A stretch of DNA of 64,000 bases, taken from contig NZ_LCTZ01000002.1 of assembly GCF_001413955.1 (NCBI RefSeq), positions 2,838,501 to 2,902,500 of the forward strand, read 5' to 3'. Shown in pieces: positions 18,144 through 27,962 of this stretch. The notes beneath the pieces were generated by a model. That model was not told the DNA's origin, did not search any database, and worked only from the letters and a program-made list of their open reading frames with translations. How positions within the stretch are numbered: position 1 is the first letter of the stretch; every line of letters begins with the position of its first letter. This DNA comes from Flagellimonas eckloniae. Lineage in GTDB: Bacteria; Bacteroidota; Bacteroidia; Flavobacteriales; Flavobacteriaceae. Position numbers and translations under genes: made by a program.

Positions 18144-19060
18144 TACAGACCCGTTTTTATTTTGTTCAAATATTCATTTGCTTTTGGGGTATTGCCAATT
18201 GCCGAATATGCCTTTGATAGTTCACTGTATATTTTATTCATCAAATCATTATCATCAAACAAATAATCTAGAGAACTTTCTAAAACTTCAACCGCTTTTG
18301 TGGATTTTGAAGTTCTGTTGAGGGCTGTGCCATAGGCAAAATGAAAATAGGGTTGTAGCGGATAGGAATCCAACGCATCTTTTGAAGCTGATTCCATTCT
18401 CTTAAAATCTCCTTTTTCGAAGAGTTCTTCTATTTCCGATTTATATGCAACCAGAGGGTCACTATCTTCTCGTTGTTGTTTTTCATCTTGAGCAACAACA
18501 ACTGTCTTCGTTTTATTGGTCTGTTGAATGGAGTCTTGGATTTTTAAAGTTAGTTCTTTAGCAAATTTAGAACCTTGTAGCCCTTCCAAAACAGCCAAAG
18601 CTTCATTATACTTTTCTTTTTTAAAAAAGAAAACGGCTAGATTCTCTTGAAACTTACTATTGGAAAAGGGAAGTTGTTCCTCCAGTACTTCAATAGATGT
18701 TCCCTGTTTTTCCGTAATGTTCAACAGTGTTTCCAAATACCAAAAATCTGTTGGTTTTGCGTTTATGGCATCTACGGCATATTGCTGCGCCTGAATATAT
18801 TGCTTATCTAAAAAATATGCCTTGGCCAACTCATAATCTATTACGCTATTGAATGAATCCAATTGTTTGCATTCCAAAAAAAGGCTGATTGCCCTATCAT
18901 AGTTTTGAATTCCCTTTTGTTTTAGTGCTTCAAAAAAGCGCTCCTGAAATTCATCCGTATACTCATCTAAAAAAACCTCAGCACTCTGCTCTTCCTCTTG
19001 GGCCCATGCCCAAAAAGAAAATAAAGAAGCAAGTATATATATGCCTATTCGTTTTTTCAA
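18143..19060 (-). CDS. tetratricopeptide-repeat protein
   Basis: 305 residues with a signal peptide (about 1-20, WAWA-Q) and several TPR-like helical pairs (for example AISLFLECKQLDSFNSVIDYELAKAYF and the C-terminal PYFHFAYGTALNRTSKS, each a helix-turn-helix unit). It is likely a periplasmic scaffold. The start is TTG at 19058-19060; no ATG fits the signal peptide. It couples to DUF4292 through TAATG. Confidence 0.8.
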   Translation of the reverse strand: MKKRIGIYILASLFSFWAWAQEEEQSAEVFLDEYTDEFQERFFEALKQKGIQNYDRAISLFLECKQLDSFNSVIDYELAKAYFLDKQYIQAQQYAVDAINAKPTDFWYLETLLNITEKQGTSIEVLEEQLPFSNSKFQENLAVFFFKKEKYNEALAVLEGLQGSKFAKELTLKIQDSIQQTNKTKTVVVAQDEKQQREDSDPLVAYKSEIEELFEKGDFKRMESASKDALDSYPLQPYFHFAYGTALNRTSKSTKAVEVLESSLDYLFDDNDLMNKIYSELSKAYSAIGNTPKANEYLNKIKTGL

Positions 19061-19102
19061 TTCGCATCAGAATTTATGTGCTCGTCCAAGCATTTTTGAT
19101 AG

Positions 19103-20119
19103 TTACTCCATAACGGAATAGTCACCGATGCTAATGGTCTCAAAATTACCATCAAAAACTACATGGTTACCTATCATCGCATTATCCAAATTAGCGTTTT
19201 TGATCACGCTATCACTTTGAATTAAGCTATTTTTAACGGTTGAATTTTCAATAACTGTTCCATCTCCAATAGATACATAAGGTCCTACGGTTGTGTTTTT
19301 AAGCACCACGTTTTCTCCAATAAAACAGGGTTCAATAATGTTTGTGTTTTCTTTTACAACAGAATTAGCAACCAATACTTCACCATCCTCTTCCAAAAAC
19401 CCGAGCATTCGCTGATTTGTTTCCACGGTTACATTTTTGTTTCCGCAGTCCATCCACTCATCAACTTTTCCAGGGACAAATTTCATGCCCTTCTCCATCA
19501 TCCGTTTTATACCATCATTTATTTGATACTCCCCTCCATTGATAATGTCATTATCCAAAACGTATTGCAATTCATTCTTAAGAACACCAACATCCTTGAA
19601 GTAATAAATACCGATAACCGCTAAATCCGACACAAACTCCTGTGGTTTTTCAACCAGCTCCACAATCTCATTCTGGTCGCTCAATTTTACAACTCCAAAT
19701 GCCTCTGGCTTGTCCACTTGTTTCACCCAAATCACACTATCTGCAGATGTATCCAAATCAAAATCCGCTCGTATTAGCGTATCTGCATAAGCAATAACCG
19801 CAGGACCACTCAAAGAATCCTTAGCACTCATAATAGCATGGCCTGTGCCCAAAGGTTCATCTTGTCTATAAATTGATCCCTTAGCGCCTAGACTCTCTGC
19901 CAATTCCATAAGACTGTCTACAACTTCCTCTCCAAAAAAAGCAGGGTCCCCCAAAATAAATGCAACTTCTTCTATTTTCCCTCCCAACACTTTGGCAATA
20001 TCACTAACTAATCTATGAACAATAGGTTTTCCCGCAACTGGAATCAATGGTTTTGGAACTGTCAATGTATGTGGTCTTAATCGGGATCCTCTTCCCGCCA
20101 TGGGTACTATTATTTTCAT
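19103..20119 (-). CDS. sugar-phosphate nucleotidyltransferase with left-handed beta-helix
   Basis: 338 residues. The N-terminal Rossmann-like nucleotidyltransferase domain (about 1-235) begins IIVPMAGRGSRLRP with PKPLIPVAGKP, the NTP-binding and activating loops. The C-terminus (about 250-338) is a hexapeptide left-handed beta-helix (repeats such as VVLKNTTVGPYVSIGDGTVI). It makes an NDP-sugar from a sugar 1-phosphate. Whether it uses dTTP or UTP, and glucose or another sugar, is not settled by sequence. Neighbouring flippase and dut genes run in the same direction. Confidence 0.85.
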   Translation of the reverse strand: MKIIVPMAGRGSRLRPHTLTVPKPLIPVAGKPIVHRLVSDIAKVLGGKIEEVAFILGDPAFFGEEVVDSLMELAESLGAKGSIYRQDEPLGTGHAIMSAKDSLSGPAVIAYADTLIRADFDLDTSADSVIWVKQVDKPEAFGVVKLSDQNEIVELVEKPQEFVSDLAVIGIYYFKDVGVLKNELQYVLDNDIINGGEYQINDGIKRMMEKGMKFVPGKVDEWMDCGNKNVTVETNQRMLGFLEEDGEVLVANSVVKENTNIIEPCFIGENVVLKNTTVGPYVSIGDGTVIENSTVKNSLIQSDSVIKNANLDNAMIGNHVVFDGNFETISIGDYSVME

Positions 20120-20183
20120 GCAATCAGTTTAAAGTTGTAAGTGTTCAGTTGTCAATAGTTTATAAAACGTAAAACTTATCTGG

Positions 20184-20618
20184 CTATTTCACGCCGGTAC
20201 TCCCAAAACCTCCAGTTCCTCTATCTGTTTCAGAAAGAGAATCTACCTCGGTCCATTCCGCTCGTTCATGTTTTGCAATCACCATCTGGGCAATACGTTC
20301 CCCATTTTCAATAATAAAATCCTCTGAAGAAAGATTTGTCAAAATGACACCAACCTCCCCTCGATAATCGGCATCTACCGTTCCAGGTGCATTCAGTACG
20401 GTAATTCCTTTTTTGGCAGCCAGTCCACTTCGTGGTCTTACCTGAGCTTCATAACCAACAGGCAATTCTATAAAAATCCCTGTGGGGACAATTGCTCTTT
20501 CGAGTGACTTTAATGTAATGGGTTCGGTAATATTTGCCCTCAGATCCATGCCTGCAGAAGCAAGTGTTTCATAATGGGGCAATTGATGATTTGAGGTATT
20601 AATTATTTTAATTTTCAC
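20184..20618 (-). CDS. dut: dUTP diphosphatase
   Basis: 144 residues, a trimeric dUTPase. All five motifs are visible: [39 protein letters not shown] and the C-terminal P-loop-like [11 protein letters not shown]. It hydrolyses dUTP to dUMP and PPi, limiting uracil in DNA. The start is GTG 20618, overlapping the end of the flippase gene by 11 bases, so the two are co-transcribed. Confidence 0.95.
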   Translation of the reverse strand: MKIKIINTSNHQLPHYETLASAGMDLRANITEPITLKSLERAIVPTGIFIELPVGYEAQVRPRSGLAAKKGITVLNAPGTVDADYRGEVGVILTNLSSEDFIIENGERIAQMVIAKHERAEWTEVDSLSETDRGTGGFGSTGVK

Positions 20619-22077
20619 GCTTTAGAAATATGGTCTTTAACTTGTCTCCTTCCATTTTGTAAACTAGCATCAAAAATAGCAAAAGTAGCACCCCTCCTGC
20701 CATTAAATTTCGATTAAAAGCGTAAAAGGACAAGGCAGAAAACAAAATTGATATGGTTAGATAGAATACTATTTTCCGCATATTATAAGGAACCGGATAA
20801 TATTTTCTTCCAAAATAATACGATAACAGCATCATGCTTGCGTAAGCGGCCAAGGTGGCCAGAGCAGAAGCCATATATCCTATTTTACGGATAAAGGCAA
20901 TGTTAATTACCAATGTAATCAAAGCCCCAATTGAAGAAATATAGGCTCCAAACTTTGTTTGGTCCGTGATTTTATACCAAACAGACAGGTTATGATATAT
21001 TCCCAAACATAGACTCCCCAATAATATAATAGGCACCACATCCAATGCTTCCCAATAGGTGGCATTTCGAATTAATAATTTTCCTAAAACATCTATGAAC
21101 ACCACTACTGCCAATAATATGATACTTCCCAATATCACAAAATAATTGGTGATTTGGGCATAGGTCTTCTGCGGTTTTTCGGTTTTAGCGTGACTAAAGA
21201 AAAAAGGCTCCACTCCCATTCTAAATGCTGTTCCAAATAAGGTCATGAATAGTGCTAGTTTGTAGCATGCTCCATATTTTCCCACTTCCGAGGCCGCTAT
21301 ATCTTGAGGCAATAGCTCTGTCAACAAAATCTTGTCCACAACCTCATTTATGGTAAATGCAATTCCCGCCACCATAATTGGTCCAGAATACTTGAGCATT
21401 TGCTTCCATAAACTTGAATCAAACTTATAGGAAACTTTAAAGTACGTAGGAAATAACAAGATTAGAGTAACTGCACTTGCAATGATATTGGAGATGAAGA
21501 TATACTGTATCTCCCATCCCTCTTTATATATCGAATTTAAAACCCCTTCATTGGTATCTTGAACCACCTTTGGAAGAATAATCAGGAAAAAAACATTGAA
21601 TCCAAGGTTAATGGCAACATTAATAGTTTTTAGAACTGCATATTTCATTGGTTTTTCCTGTGCTCTCAAAAGCGCAAAAGGAATGATTACCAATGCATCC
21701 AAAACCAAAATATAGGTGGTGAATTTTATATAGTCAACCTGAATATTGGTAACGTTTGCCAAGCCATCCTTTACCGCAAGGGCCAGAGTCAAAAAAAATA
21801 AAGAAGACCCCAATAAAGATATGAGGGACGTGGAAATAACAGACTTCTTGTCTTCTCTTTTATGATAAAACCGAAAAAAGGCGGTTTCCATTCCATACGC
21901 CAAGAAGACGTTGAAAATAGCAATCCATGCGTAAATGTTTACATACTGACCATAGCCAGATGCATTCTCAAAAACAGAAGTGTATAGCGGAAGTAAAAAG
22001 AACGAAATAACTCTTGGCAAAACAGTTGCCAGGCCGTATACAAATGTTTGCTTAAAAAGTTTTTTTAGTGGATTCAA
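20608..22077 (-). CDS. polysaccharide flippase (Wzx/MOP superfamily)
   Basis: 489 residues with about 14 hydrophobic segments spread across the whole length. It begins [20 protein letters not shown], an opening typical of Wzx-like lipid-linked oligosaccharide flippases, with [17 protein letters not shown] after helix 1. It probably moves undecaprenyl-linked glycans across the inner membrane. The start is TTG 22077. This is the first of two flippases in the window; the other is at 61049. Confidence 0.87.
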   Translation of the reverse strand: MNPLKKLFKQTFVYGLATVLPRVISFFLLPLYTSVFENASGYGQYVNIYAWIAIFNVFLAYGMETAFFRFYHKREDKKSVISTSLISLLGSSLFFLTLALAVKDGLANVTNIQVDYIKFTTYILVLDALVIIPFALLRAQEKPMKYAVLKTINVAINLGFNVFFLIILPKVVQDTNEGVLNSIYKEGWEIQYIFISNIIASAVTLILLFPTYFKVSYKFDSSLWKQMLKYSGPIMVAGIAFTINEVVDKILLTELLPQDIAASEVGKYGACYKLALFMTLFGTAFRMGVEPFFFSHAKTEKPQKTYAQITNYFVILGSIILLAVVVFIDVLGKLLIRNATYWEALDVVPIILLGSLCLGIYHNLSVWYKITDQTKFGAYISSIGALITLVINIAFIRKIGYMASALATLAAYASMMLLSYYFGRKYYPVPYNMRKIVFYLTISILFSALSFYAFNRNLMAGGVLLLLFLMLVYKMEGDKLKTIFLKREN

Positions 22078-22226
22078 TGGGAATTCGCTCGTTTAGAAAA
22101 CCATGGTTAACCTCAACGCAAGTTACACAAAACCCCTTACTTATCAGTTGGGCGCCCCTATTTGAATCTCCAATTAATACACCGAAGAAAATAATTTATA
22201 TCTTTTAGGTGTAAACAATTACGCTC

Positions 22227-23885
22227 ATGAAAATTATGACAAAGCAAATTTCCTTGACCATCCTAATTCTAATGGTGATTTCCTGCGGTGAAAAGAAGAA
22301 AAATGTAGATGCCGTTGTCCATGAAAAACCCAATATCATTTTTATAATGTCAGACGATCATGCATATCAGGCCATAAGCACCTATAGCAATCATTTGATT
22401 CAAACCCCAAATATTGATCGTATTGGCAAAGAAGGCATTGTATTTACCAATGCTTGTGTTTCCAATTCCATTTGCGCTCCATCACGAGCTACAATTTTAA
22501 CCGGGAAGCATACACACATTAATGGTAAGGTGGACAATCAGATGCCTTTTGATACCACACAGGTGACCTTTCCCCAGATTTTTCAACAAGCTGGCTATCA
22601 AACCGCAATGTTTGGAAAACTGCACTTTGGAAACAATCCAAAAGGGGTAGATGATTTCATGATTTTACCTGGGCAGGGATCTTATATTAATCCCGATTTT
22701 ATCACAAAAAATGGCGACACAACCCGAATTGAAGGTTATGTTACCGATGTTATAACGGACTTGACTTTGGATTGGTTGGACAAAAAAAGGGATACGTTAA
22801 AACCTTTTATGTTGATGTATCTGCACAAGGCTCCACATAGACCGTGGTGGCCCAGACCGGACAAGTTCAAGGAGTTTTTGGGAAAGAAATTTCCAGAACC
22901 TGCTTCTTTGTTCGATGATTACAAAAACAGGGGAACAGCAGCCAAGACCGCGGAAATGAATTTACTAAATGATATGATGTACAATCATGATAGCAAAATA
23001 AGACCGGCGGTTACCCAACGCATGAAAAATTTAGAGCCATTTGTGCGCGAATATGAGGGAGGGTTTCATAACCCCTATACAAATCGCGTCAATGAAGTTC
23101 AAAAAGCAGCTTACGAACCTATTTTGGACGAAATCAACAAAGATTTTGAGGAAAATTGGCCCTCGATGACAGATGAGGAGAAAATGAAATGGAAATACCA
23201 ACGCTATATGCAGGACTATTTGGCCTGTATCTCTTCTGTGGATGATAATGTAGGGCATGTTTTGGACTATCTGGACGAAAGTAAATTATCGGATAACACT
23301 ATGGTGGTGTATACATCAGATCAAGGTTTTTATTTGGGTGAACACGGGTGGTTTGATAAGCGTTTTATTTATGACGAATCTTTTAAAACTCCTCTTTTAG
23401 TACGATGGCCCAATAGAATCAAAGCAGGTATTACCAGTGAAGAGATGGTTCAAAACCTCGATTTTGCCCAGACTTTTTTGGAGGCTGCACAAATTGAAGC
23501 TCCAGAGGACATGCAAGGTGAGAGCTTAATGCCGCTGTTAACTTCCAACAACGGAGAATGGACAAGGGATGCTGTATATTACCATTATTACGAATATCCT
23601 GCAGTACATCAGGTAAAAAGGCATTACGGAATTGTCACCATTGATTATAAATTGGCGCATTTTTATTATGATGTGGATGAATGGGAACTGTATGATCGCA
23701 AAAAGGATTCCCAAGAAATGAACAATGTGTACAATGACCCTACGTATTCGGATATCGTTGTGGAACTGAAGAAAAAACTGGAAGAGCTGCGTGTGCAATA
23801 CAAGGATTCTGATGAACTGAACCAAAAGTATATTGACATACATCACGCAAACAGTATTGATTCGCCTTTAAATAAAAAGGGATAG
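22227..23885 (+). CDS. lipoprotein sulfatase (S1 family)
   Basis: 552 residues. The signal peptide ends in the lipobox MVISC (Cys20). The sulfatase domain starts at NIIFIMSDDHAYQ (metal ligands Asp43, Asp44) and has the formylglycine signature CAPSR with Cys83, followed by ATILTGKH. Asp and His ligands recur at TSDQGFYLGEHGWFDKR. The Cys needs conversion by a formylglycine-generating enzyme or anaerobic maturase, neither of which is in the window. It desulfates a polysaccharide or small ester; specificity is unknown. No SusCD pair is adjacent, so this is not a classic PUL. ATG 22236 is an alternative start. Confidence 0.93.
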   Translation: MKIMTKQISLTILILMVISCGEKKKNVDAVVHEKPNIIFIMSDDHAYQAISTYSNHLIQTPNIDRIGKEGIVFTNACVSNSICAPSRATILTGKHTHINGKVDNQMPFDTTQVTFPQIFQQAGYQTAMFGKLHFGNNPKGVDDFMILPGQGSYINPDFITKNGDTTRIEGYVTDVITDLTLDWLDKKRDTLKPFMLMYLHKAPHRPWWPRPDKFKEFLGKKFPEPASLFDDYKNRGTAAKTAEMNLLNDMMYNHDSKIRPAVTQRMKNLEPFVREYEGGFHNPYTNRVNEVQKAAYEPILDEINKDFEENWPSMTDEEKMKWKYQRYMQDYLACISSVDDNVGHVLDYLDESKLSDNTMVVYTSDQGFYLGEHGWFDKRFIYDESFKTPLLVRWPNRIKAGITSEEMVQNLDFAQTFLEAAQIEAPEDMQGESLMPLLTSNNGEWTRDAVYYHYYEYPAVHQVKRHYGIVTIDYKLAHFYYDVDEWELYDRKKDSQEMNNVYNDPTYSDIVVELKKKLEELRVQYKDSDELNQKYIDIHHANSIDSPLNKKG

Positions 23886-23891
23886 TTCAGT

Positions 23892-23913
23892 TCTCGACTC
23901 GCTCTAACTGACA
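23892..23913 (+). repeat. degenerate copy of dispersed TCTCGACT repeat
   Basis: TCTCGACTCGCTCTAACTGACA resembles the better copies at 27926-27948 and 42219-42241, sharing TCTCGACT, a GCTC core and a TGACA end. It sits between the sulfatase stop and its terminator. Confidence 0.4.
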
Positions 23914-23920
23914 TTAAACA

Positions 23921-23950
23921 AAAAGCCACTTCCTTAGAAGTGGCTTTTTT
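23921..23950. terminator. bidirectional intrinsic terminator
   Basis: Perfect 12-bp stem (23921-23932 with 23937-23948; AAAAGCCACTTC/GAAGTGGCTTTT) with loop CTTA and T-runs on both strands. It separates the rightward sulfatase from the leftward atp operon and can end both transcripts. Confidence 0.93.
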
Positions 23951-24022
23951 GAATTCATTTATATAATAGGCAAGTTGTTCAATGTTTCTGCATTTTTAAA
24001 TTTGACTTTGCTTATGCTACGC

Positions 24023-24883
24023 CTAATTGTTCAATGCCTCCGCACCACCAACAATTTCTAAAATCTCATTGGTAATAGCAGCCTGTCTTGCTTTGTTATA
24101 GGTCAACTTTAATTGATCTCTAAGTTCCGTAGCATTATCTGTTGCCTTGTGCATCGCCGTCATACGAGCACCATGCTCACTTGCGAAAGAATCCCTAATT
24201 GCTTTATACAATTGCGTTTTCAATGATTTTGGAATCAACTGTTCCACAATCTCAGGTTTGGATGGCTCAAAAATGTAATCTGAAGCGCCTGATGTATCTC
24301 CTTCAACAGGAACCAACGGCAAAAACTGTTCTGACATCACAATTTGTGTCGCCGCATTTTTGAATTTATTGTAAACCAACTCAATTCTATCATAATTCCC
24401 TTCAGTAAAATGGTCCATTAAACTCTGGGCAATTGCAGCTACATTGTCAAAAGTCAAATCATCAAAAACATTACTGTGATTTGCTATTACAGTACCCCTT
24501 TTTCCTAAAAGATCATTTCCTTTTTTTCCAATCGCCATAAAATCTACCTGCTTTCCAGCATAGGTGTCTTCAAGTAGCGATGTGGATTGTTTCATGATGT
24601 TGGAATTGAAAGCTCCACACAATCCCCTGTTGGATGTAATGGCCACAACCAATACTTTATTGATTGTCCGGTTATCGGTAAACTTACTTCCAGCATCACC
24701 ATCTAAACTTGCACTAAGATTCTGCAATAACTCAGTAAGCTTATTTGCATAAGGACGCATTGCGGTAATAGCATCTTGGGCCTTTTTCAACTTTGCAGCA
24801 GAAACCATTTTCATGGCACTGGTAATCTGCATGGTCGAAGATACCGTAACTATCCTATTTCTTATTTCTTTTAGATTCGCCAT
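24023..24883 (-). CDS. atpG: ATP synthase F1 gamma subunit
   Basis: 286 residues. The N-terminal helix MANLKEIRNRIVTVSSTMQITSAMKMVSAAKL and the C-terminal helix (ITNEILEIVGGAEAL) form the antiparallel coiled-coil rotor shaft; the central Rossmann-like part is complete (NRGLCGAFNSN). Gamma couples Fo rotation to catalysis in the alpha/beta hexamer. It is the last gene of the operon, 96 bp after atpA, a gap filled with short repeats. Confidence 0.97.
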   Translation of the reverse strand: MANLKEIRNRIVTVSSTMQITSAMKMVSAAKLKKAQDAITAMRPYANKLTELLQNLSASLDGDAGSKFTDNRTINKVLVVAITSNRGLCGAFNSNIMKQSTSLLEDTYAGKQVDFMAIGKKGNDLLGKRGTVIANHSNVFDDLTFDNVAAIAQSLMDHFTEGNYDRIELVYNKFKNAATQIVMSEQFLPLVPVEGDTSGASDYIFEPSKPEIVEQLIPKSLKTQLYKAIRDSFASEHGARMTAMHKATDNATELRDQLKLTYNKARQAAITNEILEIVGGAEALNN

Positions 24884-24888
24884 TCTTT

Positions 24889-24982
24889 AATTAGTATTTA
24901 GTCTCTAGTATTTAGTCATGAGGTTTCTAATCTAAAAACCCCTTCTAAATACTGAATACTTTGTACTCAATACTCAGTACTA
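24889..24982. repeat. repetitive spacer between atpA and atpG
   Basis: Short repeats fill the gap: TTAGTATTTAGTC and CTAGTATTTAGTC on the left, CTAAATACTGAATACT and CTCAATACTCAGTACTAA on the right. The left and right halves are partly inverted, so the transcript could fold. Spacers of this kind are unusual inside an atp operon. No function is assigned. Confidence 0.5.
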
Positions 24983-26560
24983 ATTTCTATACTTTCCTGA
25001 AAGGTCTTTACAAACAGCGGTCAATGTATCCGTGACCTCATCTGTCAGTTTTCCAGCTTTTAAGGTATCCAATACATCCCTGTGCTTAGCATTCATGAAC
25101 TCTATAAAGTCCCTTTCAAACTCTTTAATTTTGTCAACAGGAACATCTCTCAACAAGTTTTTAGACCCTGCGAAGATAATAGCTACCTGATCTTCTACTG
25201 TAAAAGGGTCGTTTTGCGCTTGTTTCAAAATCTCAACGTTTCTACGTCCTTTTTCAATTACATTTAAGGTAGCAGCATCCAAATCTGAACCGAACTTGGC
25301 AAAAGCTTCCAATTCACGGAACTGTGCTTGATCCAGTTTAAGTGTACCTGCTACTTTTTTCATGGACTTAATCTGAGCCGAACCACCTACACGCGATACG
25401 GAGATACCTACGTTAATTGCAGGTCTCACCCCTTGGTTAAATAAATCTTGTTCCAAGAATATCTGCCCGTCCGTAATGGAAATTACGTTTGTTGGAATAT
25501 ATGCCGATACGTCACCCGCTTGTGTTTCAATAATTGGAAGCGCGGTCAACGAACCTCCTCCTTTTACCATCGGTTTCAAGACATCGGGAAGGTCGTTCAT
25601 CTCTTTTGCAATGGTGTCGTCGTTGATTACTTTTGCTGAACGCTCCAATAATCTTGAGTGCAAATAGAAAACGTCACCAGGATATGCCTCACGTCCTGGA
25701 GGTCTTCTTAATAGAAGGGAAACTTCACGGTAGGCAACTGCTTGTTTAGATAAATCATCATAAATGATCAAGGCGGGTCTACCGGTATCTCTAAAATATT
25801 CTCCAATAGAAGCACCTGCCATAGGAGCATAAACCTGCATTGGAGCAGGATCTGATGCATTTGCAGCAACTATAGTGGTATATGCCAAAGCACCTTTATC
25901 TTCCAATGTCTTAGCAATAGCTGCAACGGTAGAAGCTTTTTGACCTATGGCAACATAGATACAGTATACCGGTTCTCCAGCATCATAGAATTCTTTTTGA
26001 TTTAGAATGGTATCGATACAAACTGTTGTTTTTCCAGTTTGACGGTCACCAATAACCAACTCACGTTGGCCTCTACCTACAGGAATCATGGCATCAACGG
26101 CTTTAATTCCAGTTTGCAATGGTTCGTTTACCGGCTGACGGTAGATTACACCGGGCGCTTTGCGCTCCAATGGCATTTCGTACGTATCTCCAGCAATTGG
26201 TCCTTTACCGTCAATTGGTACACCTAAGGTGTTTACTACACGACCAACGATTCCTTCACCAACATTAATGGATGCGATTCGTTGTGTTCTTTTAACTGTA
26301 GCGCCTTCCACAACTTCTCTGGACGGGCCTAATAATACAACACCAACATTATCTTCCTCCAAGTTCAAAACAATACCTTCCATACCGCCATCGAACTCCA
26401 CTAACTCACCATATTGAGCGTTGGAAAGTCCATACACACGGGCAATACCATCACCTACTTGTAATACGGTACCTACTTCATCCAAAGAAGCGGTAGCTTC
26501 AAAACCTGATAATTGCTTTTTCAATATTGCTGATACTTCAGCTGCTTTTACTCCTGCCAT
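24980..26560 (-). CDS. atpA: ATP synthase F1 alpha subunit
   Basis: 526 residues, full length. Walker A is GDRQTGKTT, followed by the family sequence [28 protein letters not shown] and [16 protein letters not shown] are invariant regions of alpha. It carries the non-catalytic nucleotide sites and forms the hexamer with beta. atpD (beta) is not in this window, which is the usual flavobacterial split. atpH ends two bases upstream. Confidence 0.98.
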   Translation of the reverse strand: MAGVKAAEVSAILKKQLSGFEATASLDEVGTVLQVGDGIARVYGLSNAQYGELVEFDGGMEGIVLNLEEDNVGVVLLGPSREVVEGATVKRTQRIASINVGEGIVGRVVNTLGVPIDGKGPIAGDTYEMPLERKAPGVIYRQPVNEPLQTGIKAVDAMIPVGRGQRELVIGDRQTGKTTVCIDTILNQKEFYDAGEPVYCIYVAIGQKASTVAAIAKTLEDKGALAYTTIVAANASDPAPMQVYAPMAGASIGEYFRDTGRPALIIYDDLSKQAVAYREVSLLLRRPPGREAYPGDVFYLHSRLLERSAKVINDDTIAKEMNDLPDVLKPMVKGGGSLTALPIIETQAGDVSAYIPTNVISITDGQIFLEQDLFNQGVRPAINVGISVSRVGGSAQIKSMKKVAGTLKLDQAQFRELEAFAKFGSDLDAATLNVIEKGRRNVEILKQAQNDPFTVEDQVAIIFAGSKNLLRDVPVDKIKEFERDFIEFMNAKHRDVLDTLKAGKLTDEVTDTLTAVCKDLSGKYRN

Positions 26561-26562
26561 TT

Positions 26563-27102
26563 TTATAGACTATTTGTAAATTCTCTTTTTAATCCGTTCA
26601 ATTTGTTTGCTACGCTTGCATCATATTGCAAATCGCCAACGCGCAATACAAATCCACCAATGATGCTTTCGTCAATCTTATTTTCTATGGTGACCTTATT
26701 TCCGGTCATTTTGGTTACCTCTGCCAAAATTTTCTTTTCCAATTCTCCTGTAAGGGGAACTGCTGTAGTAACATAAGCTATATCTTCTCCTTTTAATTGT
26801 TCATGGAGAATGATATATTTTAAAGCAACTTCTTGCAACAATCCTATTCTTTTGTTGTCTGTTAAAGTGCTAATAAGGCCTTTTGTGATTTCTTGGGAAC
26901 CCTTGAATAGTTCTTGCAAGGAATTCTTTTTAATCTCTCCTTTTACAACTGGGCTTTCCAAAAGGTTTTGAAGCTCTACATTTTCAGTAATTACAGCTGC
27001 TATTTCTCGCATATCCTTTTCCACAGCCTTAGCTGCTTTCTTTTCGATAGCGAAATCCAACGTTGCTTTTGCGTAGCGTATGGCTGCTCTACTCTCGTTC
27101 AT
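26563..27102 (-). CDS. atpH: ATP synthase F1 delta subunit
   Basis: 179 residues. The N-terminal helical bundle (about 1-105) and the small C-terminal domain with [22 protein letters not shown] are typical of delta/OSCP, which joins the stator stalk to the top of alpha3beta3. It lies between atpF (6 bp upstream) and atpA (2 bp downstream). Confidence 0.96.
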   Translation of the reverse strand: MNESRAAIRYAKATLDFAIEKKAAKAVEKDMREIAAVITENVELQNLLESPVVKGEIKKNSLQELFKGSQEITKGLISTLTDNKRIGLLQEVALKYIILHEQLKGEDIAYVTTAVPLTGELEKKILAEVTKMTGNKVTIENKIDESIIGGFVLRVGDLQYDASVANKLNGLKREFTNSL

Positions 27103-27108
27103 CTTCTT

Positions 27109-27609
27109 CTAGTTCAATTTGATATCACCCAACATATCGTCAACCAATTTTAGTTGCTTCTTCTTATCGGATAATTCTTCTTTGATCACTTTTTCTGCAA
27201 TATCCACTGAAAGGTTGGCCACTTGTGCTTTGATATCGGCAACGGCGGCTTTCTTTTCACTTTCAATAGTTGCTTGGGCTTGCTTCACCAATTTGTCTCC
27301 TTCTACCTGAGCCTGTTCTTTGGCATCAGCAACGATTTTATCTTTTATTTCACGAGCTTCTTTAAGCATGGCTTCTCTTTCTGCTCGTGCTTCTTTTAAA
27401 AGTTTCTCACTATCCGCAGTTACATTCTGCATTTCTTTTTTGGCATCTTCAGCTGCAGCCAAGGCATCCTTAATTCCATCTTCACGATCATTTACAGCTT
27501 TTAGGATAGGTTTCCATGCAAATTTCCACATGAGGAACAACAATAGTCCAAACAATAATGTCTGCCAGAAAAACAGTCCTAACGAAAACTCTTCTAATAA
27601 CTTTGCCAT
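27109..27609 (-). CDS. atpF: ATP synthase Fo subunit b
   Basis: 166 residues. There is one N-terminal membrane helix (about 10-30; FWQTLLFGLLLFLMWKFAW), then a long charged coiled coil rich in A/E/K, as expected for the peripheral stalk b dimer. Its C-terminus contacts delta. It lies between atpE and atpH in operon order. Confidence 0.96.
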   Translation of the reverse strand: MAKLLEEFSLGLFFWQTLLFGLLLFLMWKFAWKPILKAVNDREDGIKDALAAAEDAKKEMQNVTADSEKLLKEARAEREAMLKEAREIKDKIVADAKEQAQVEGDKLVKQAQATIESEKKAAVADIKAQVANLSVDIAEKVIKEELSDKKKQLKLVDDMLGDIKLN

Positions 27610-27692
27610 AATTACTTTCTATTTATATACATTTTTAAACAAAAGCAAGGGCTGCAACCAACCGTTACAGCCATTTGCCTTAGATGTTTTGA

Positions 27693-27884
27693 TTATACTG
27701 CAAATAATGCCGCGAAACCAATACCTTCAATCAACGCTGCTGCAATCAACATCGCTGTTTGGATTTTACCTGTAGCTTCAGGTTGACGAGCAATAGCCTC
27801 CATAGCAGAACCACCGATTCTACCAATACCAAGACCAACACCGATAACAACTAAACCTGCACCTACCATTACTGGAATTTCCAT
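27693..27884 (-). CDS. atpE: ATP synthase Fo subunit c
   Basis: 63 residues, a short c subunit with two hydrophobic hairpin helices and the loop ARQPEATGKI between them. The ion-binding carboxylate is Glu53 in ALIEGIGF. The residue after Glu53 is Gly rather than the Ser/Thr common in Na+-binding rings, so H+ coupling is more likely; this is inference. Confidence 0.95.
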   Translation of the reverse strand: MEIPVMVGAGLVVIGVGLGIGRIGGSAMEAIARQPEATGKIQTAMLIAAALIEGIGFAALFAV

Positions 27885-27921
27885 ATCTATCTAGTTTAAA
27901 AATTAAATATTCAACTTTCAG

Positions 27922-27948
27922 CACTTCTCGACTACGCTCGAAGTGACA
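27922..27948 (+). repeat. dispersed palindromic repeat, copy between atpE and atpB
   Basis: TCTCGACTACGCTCGAAGTGACA (23 nt at 27926-27948) closely matches the right arm of the repeat at 42219-42241. With the preceding CACT it forms an imperfect hairpin (27922-27945). It interrupts the atp operon between atpB and atpE. Confidence 0.6.
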
Positions 27949-27962
27949 ATTTTATTCATTTA

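Noticed and set aside
22227-23885. Polysaccharide utilisation locus around the sulfatase
   Set aside because: No SusC/SusD pair, glycoside hydrolase or hybrid sensor lies nearby; neighbours are a flippase and ATP synthase genes.
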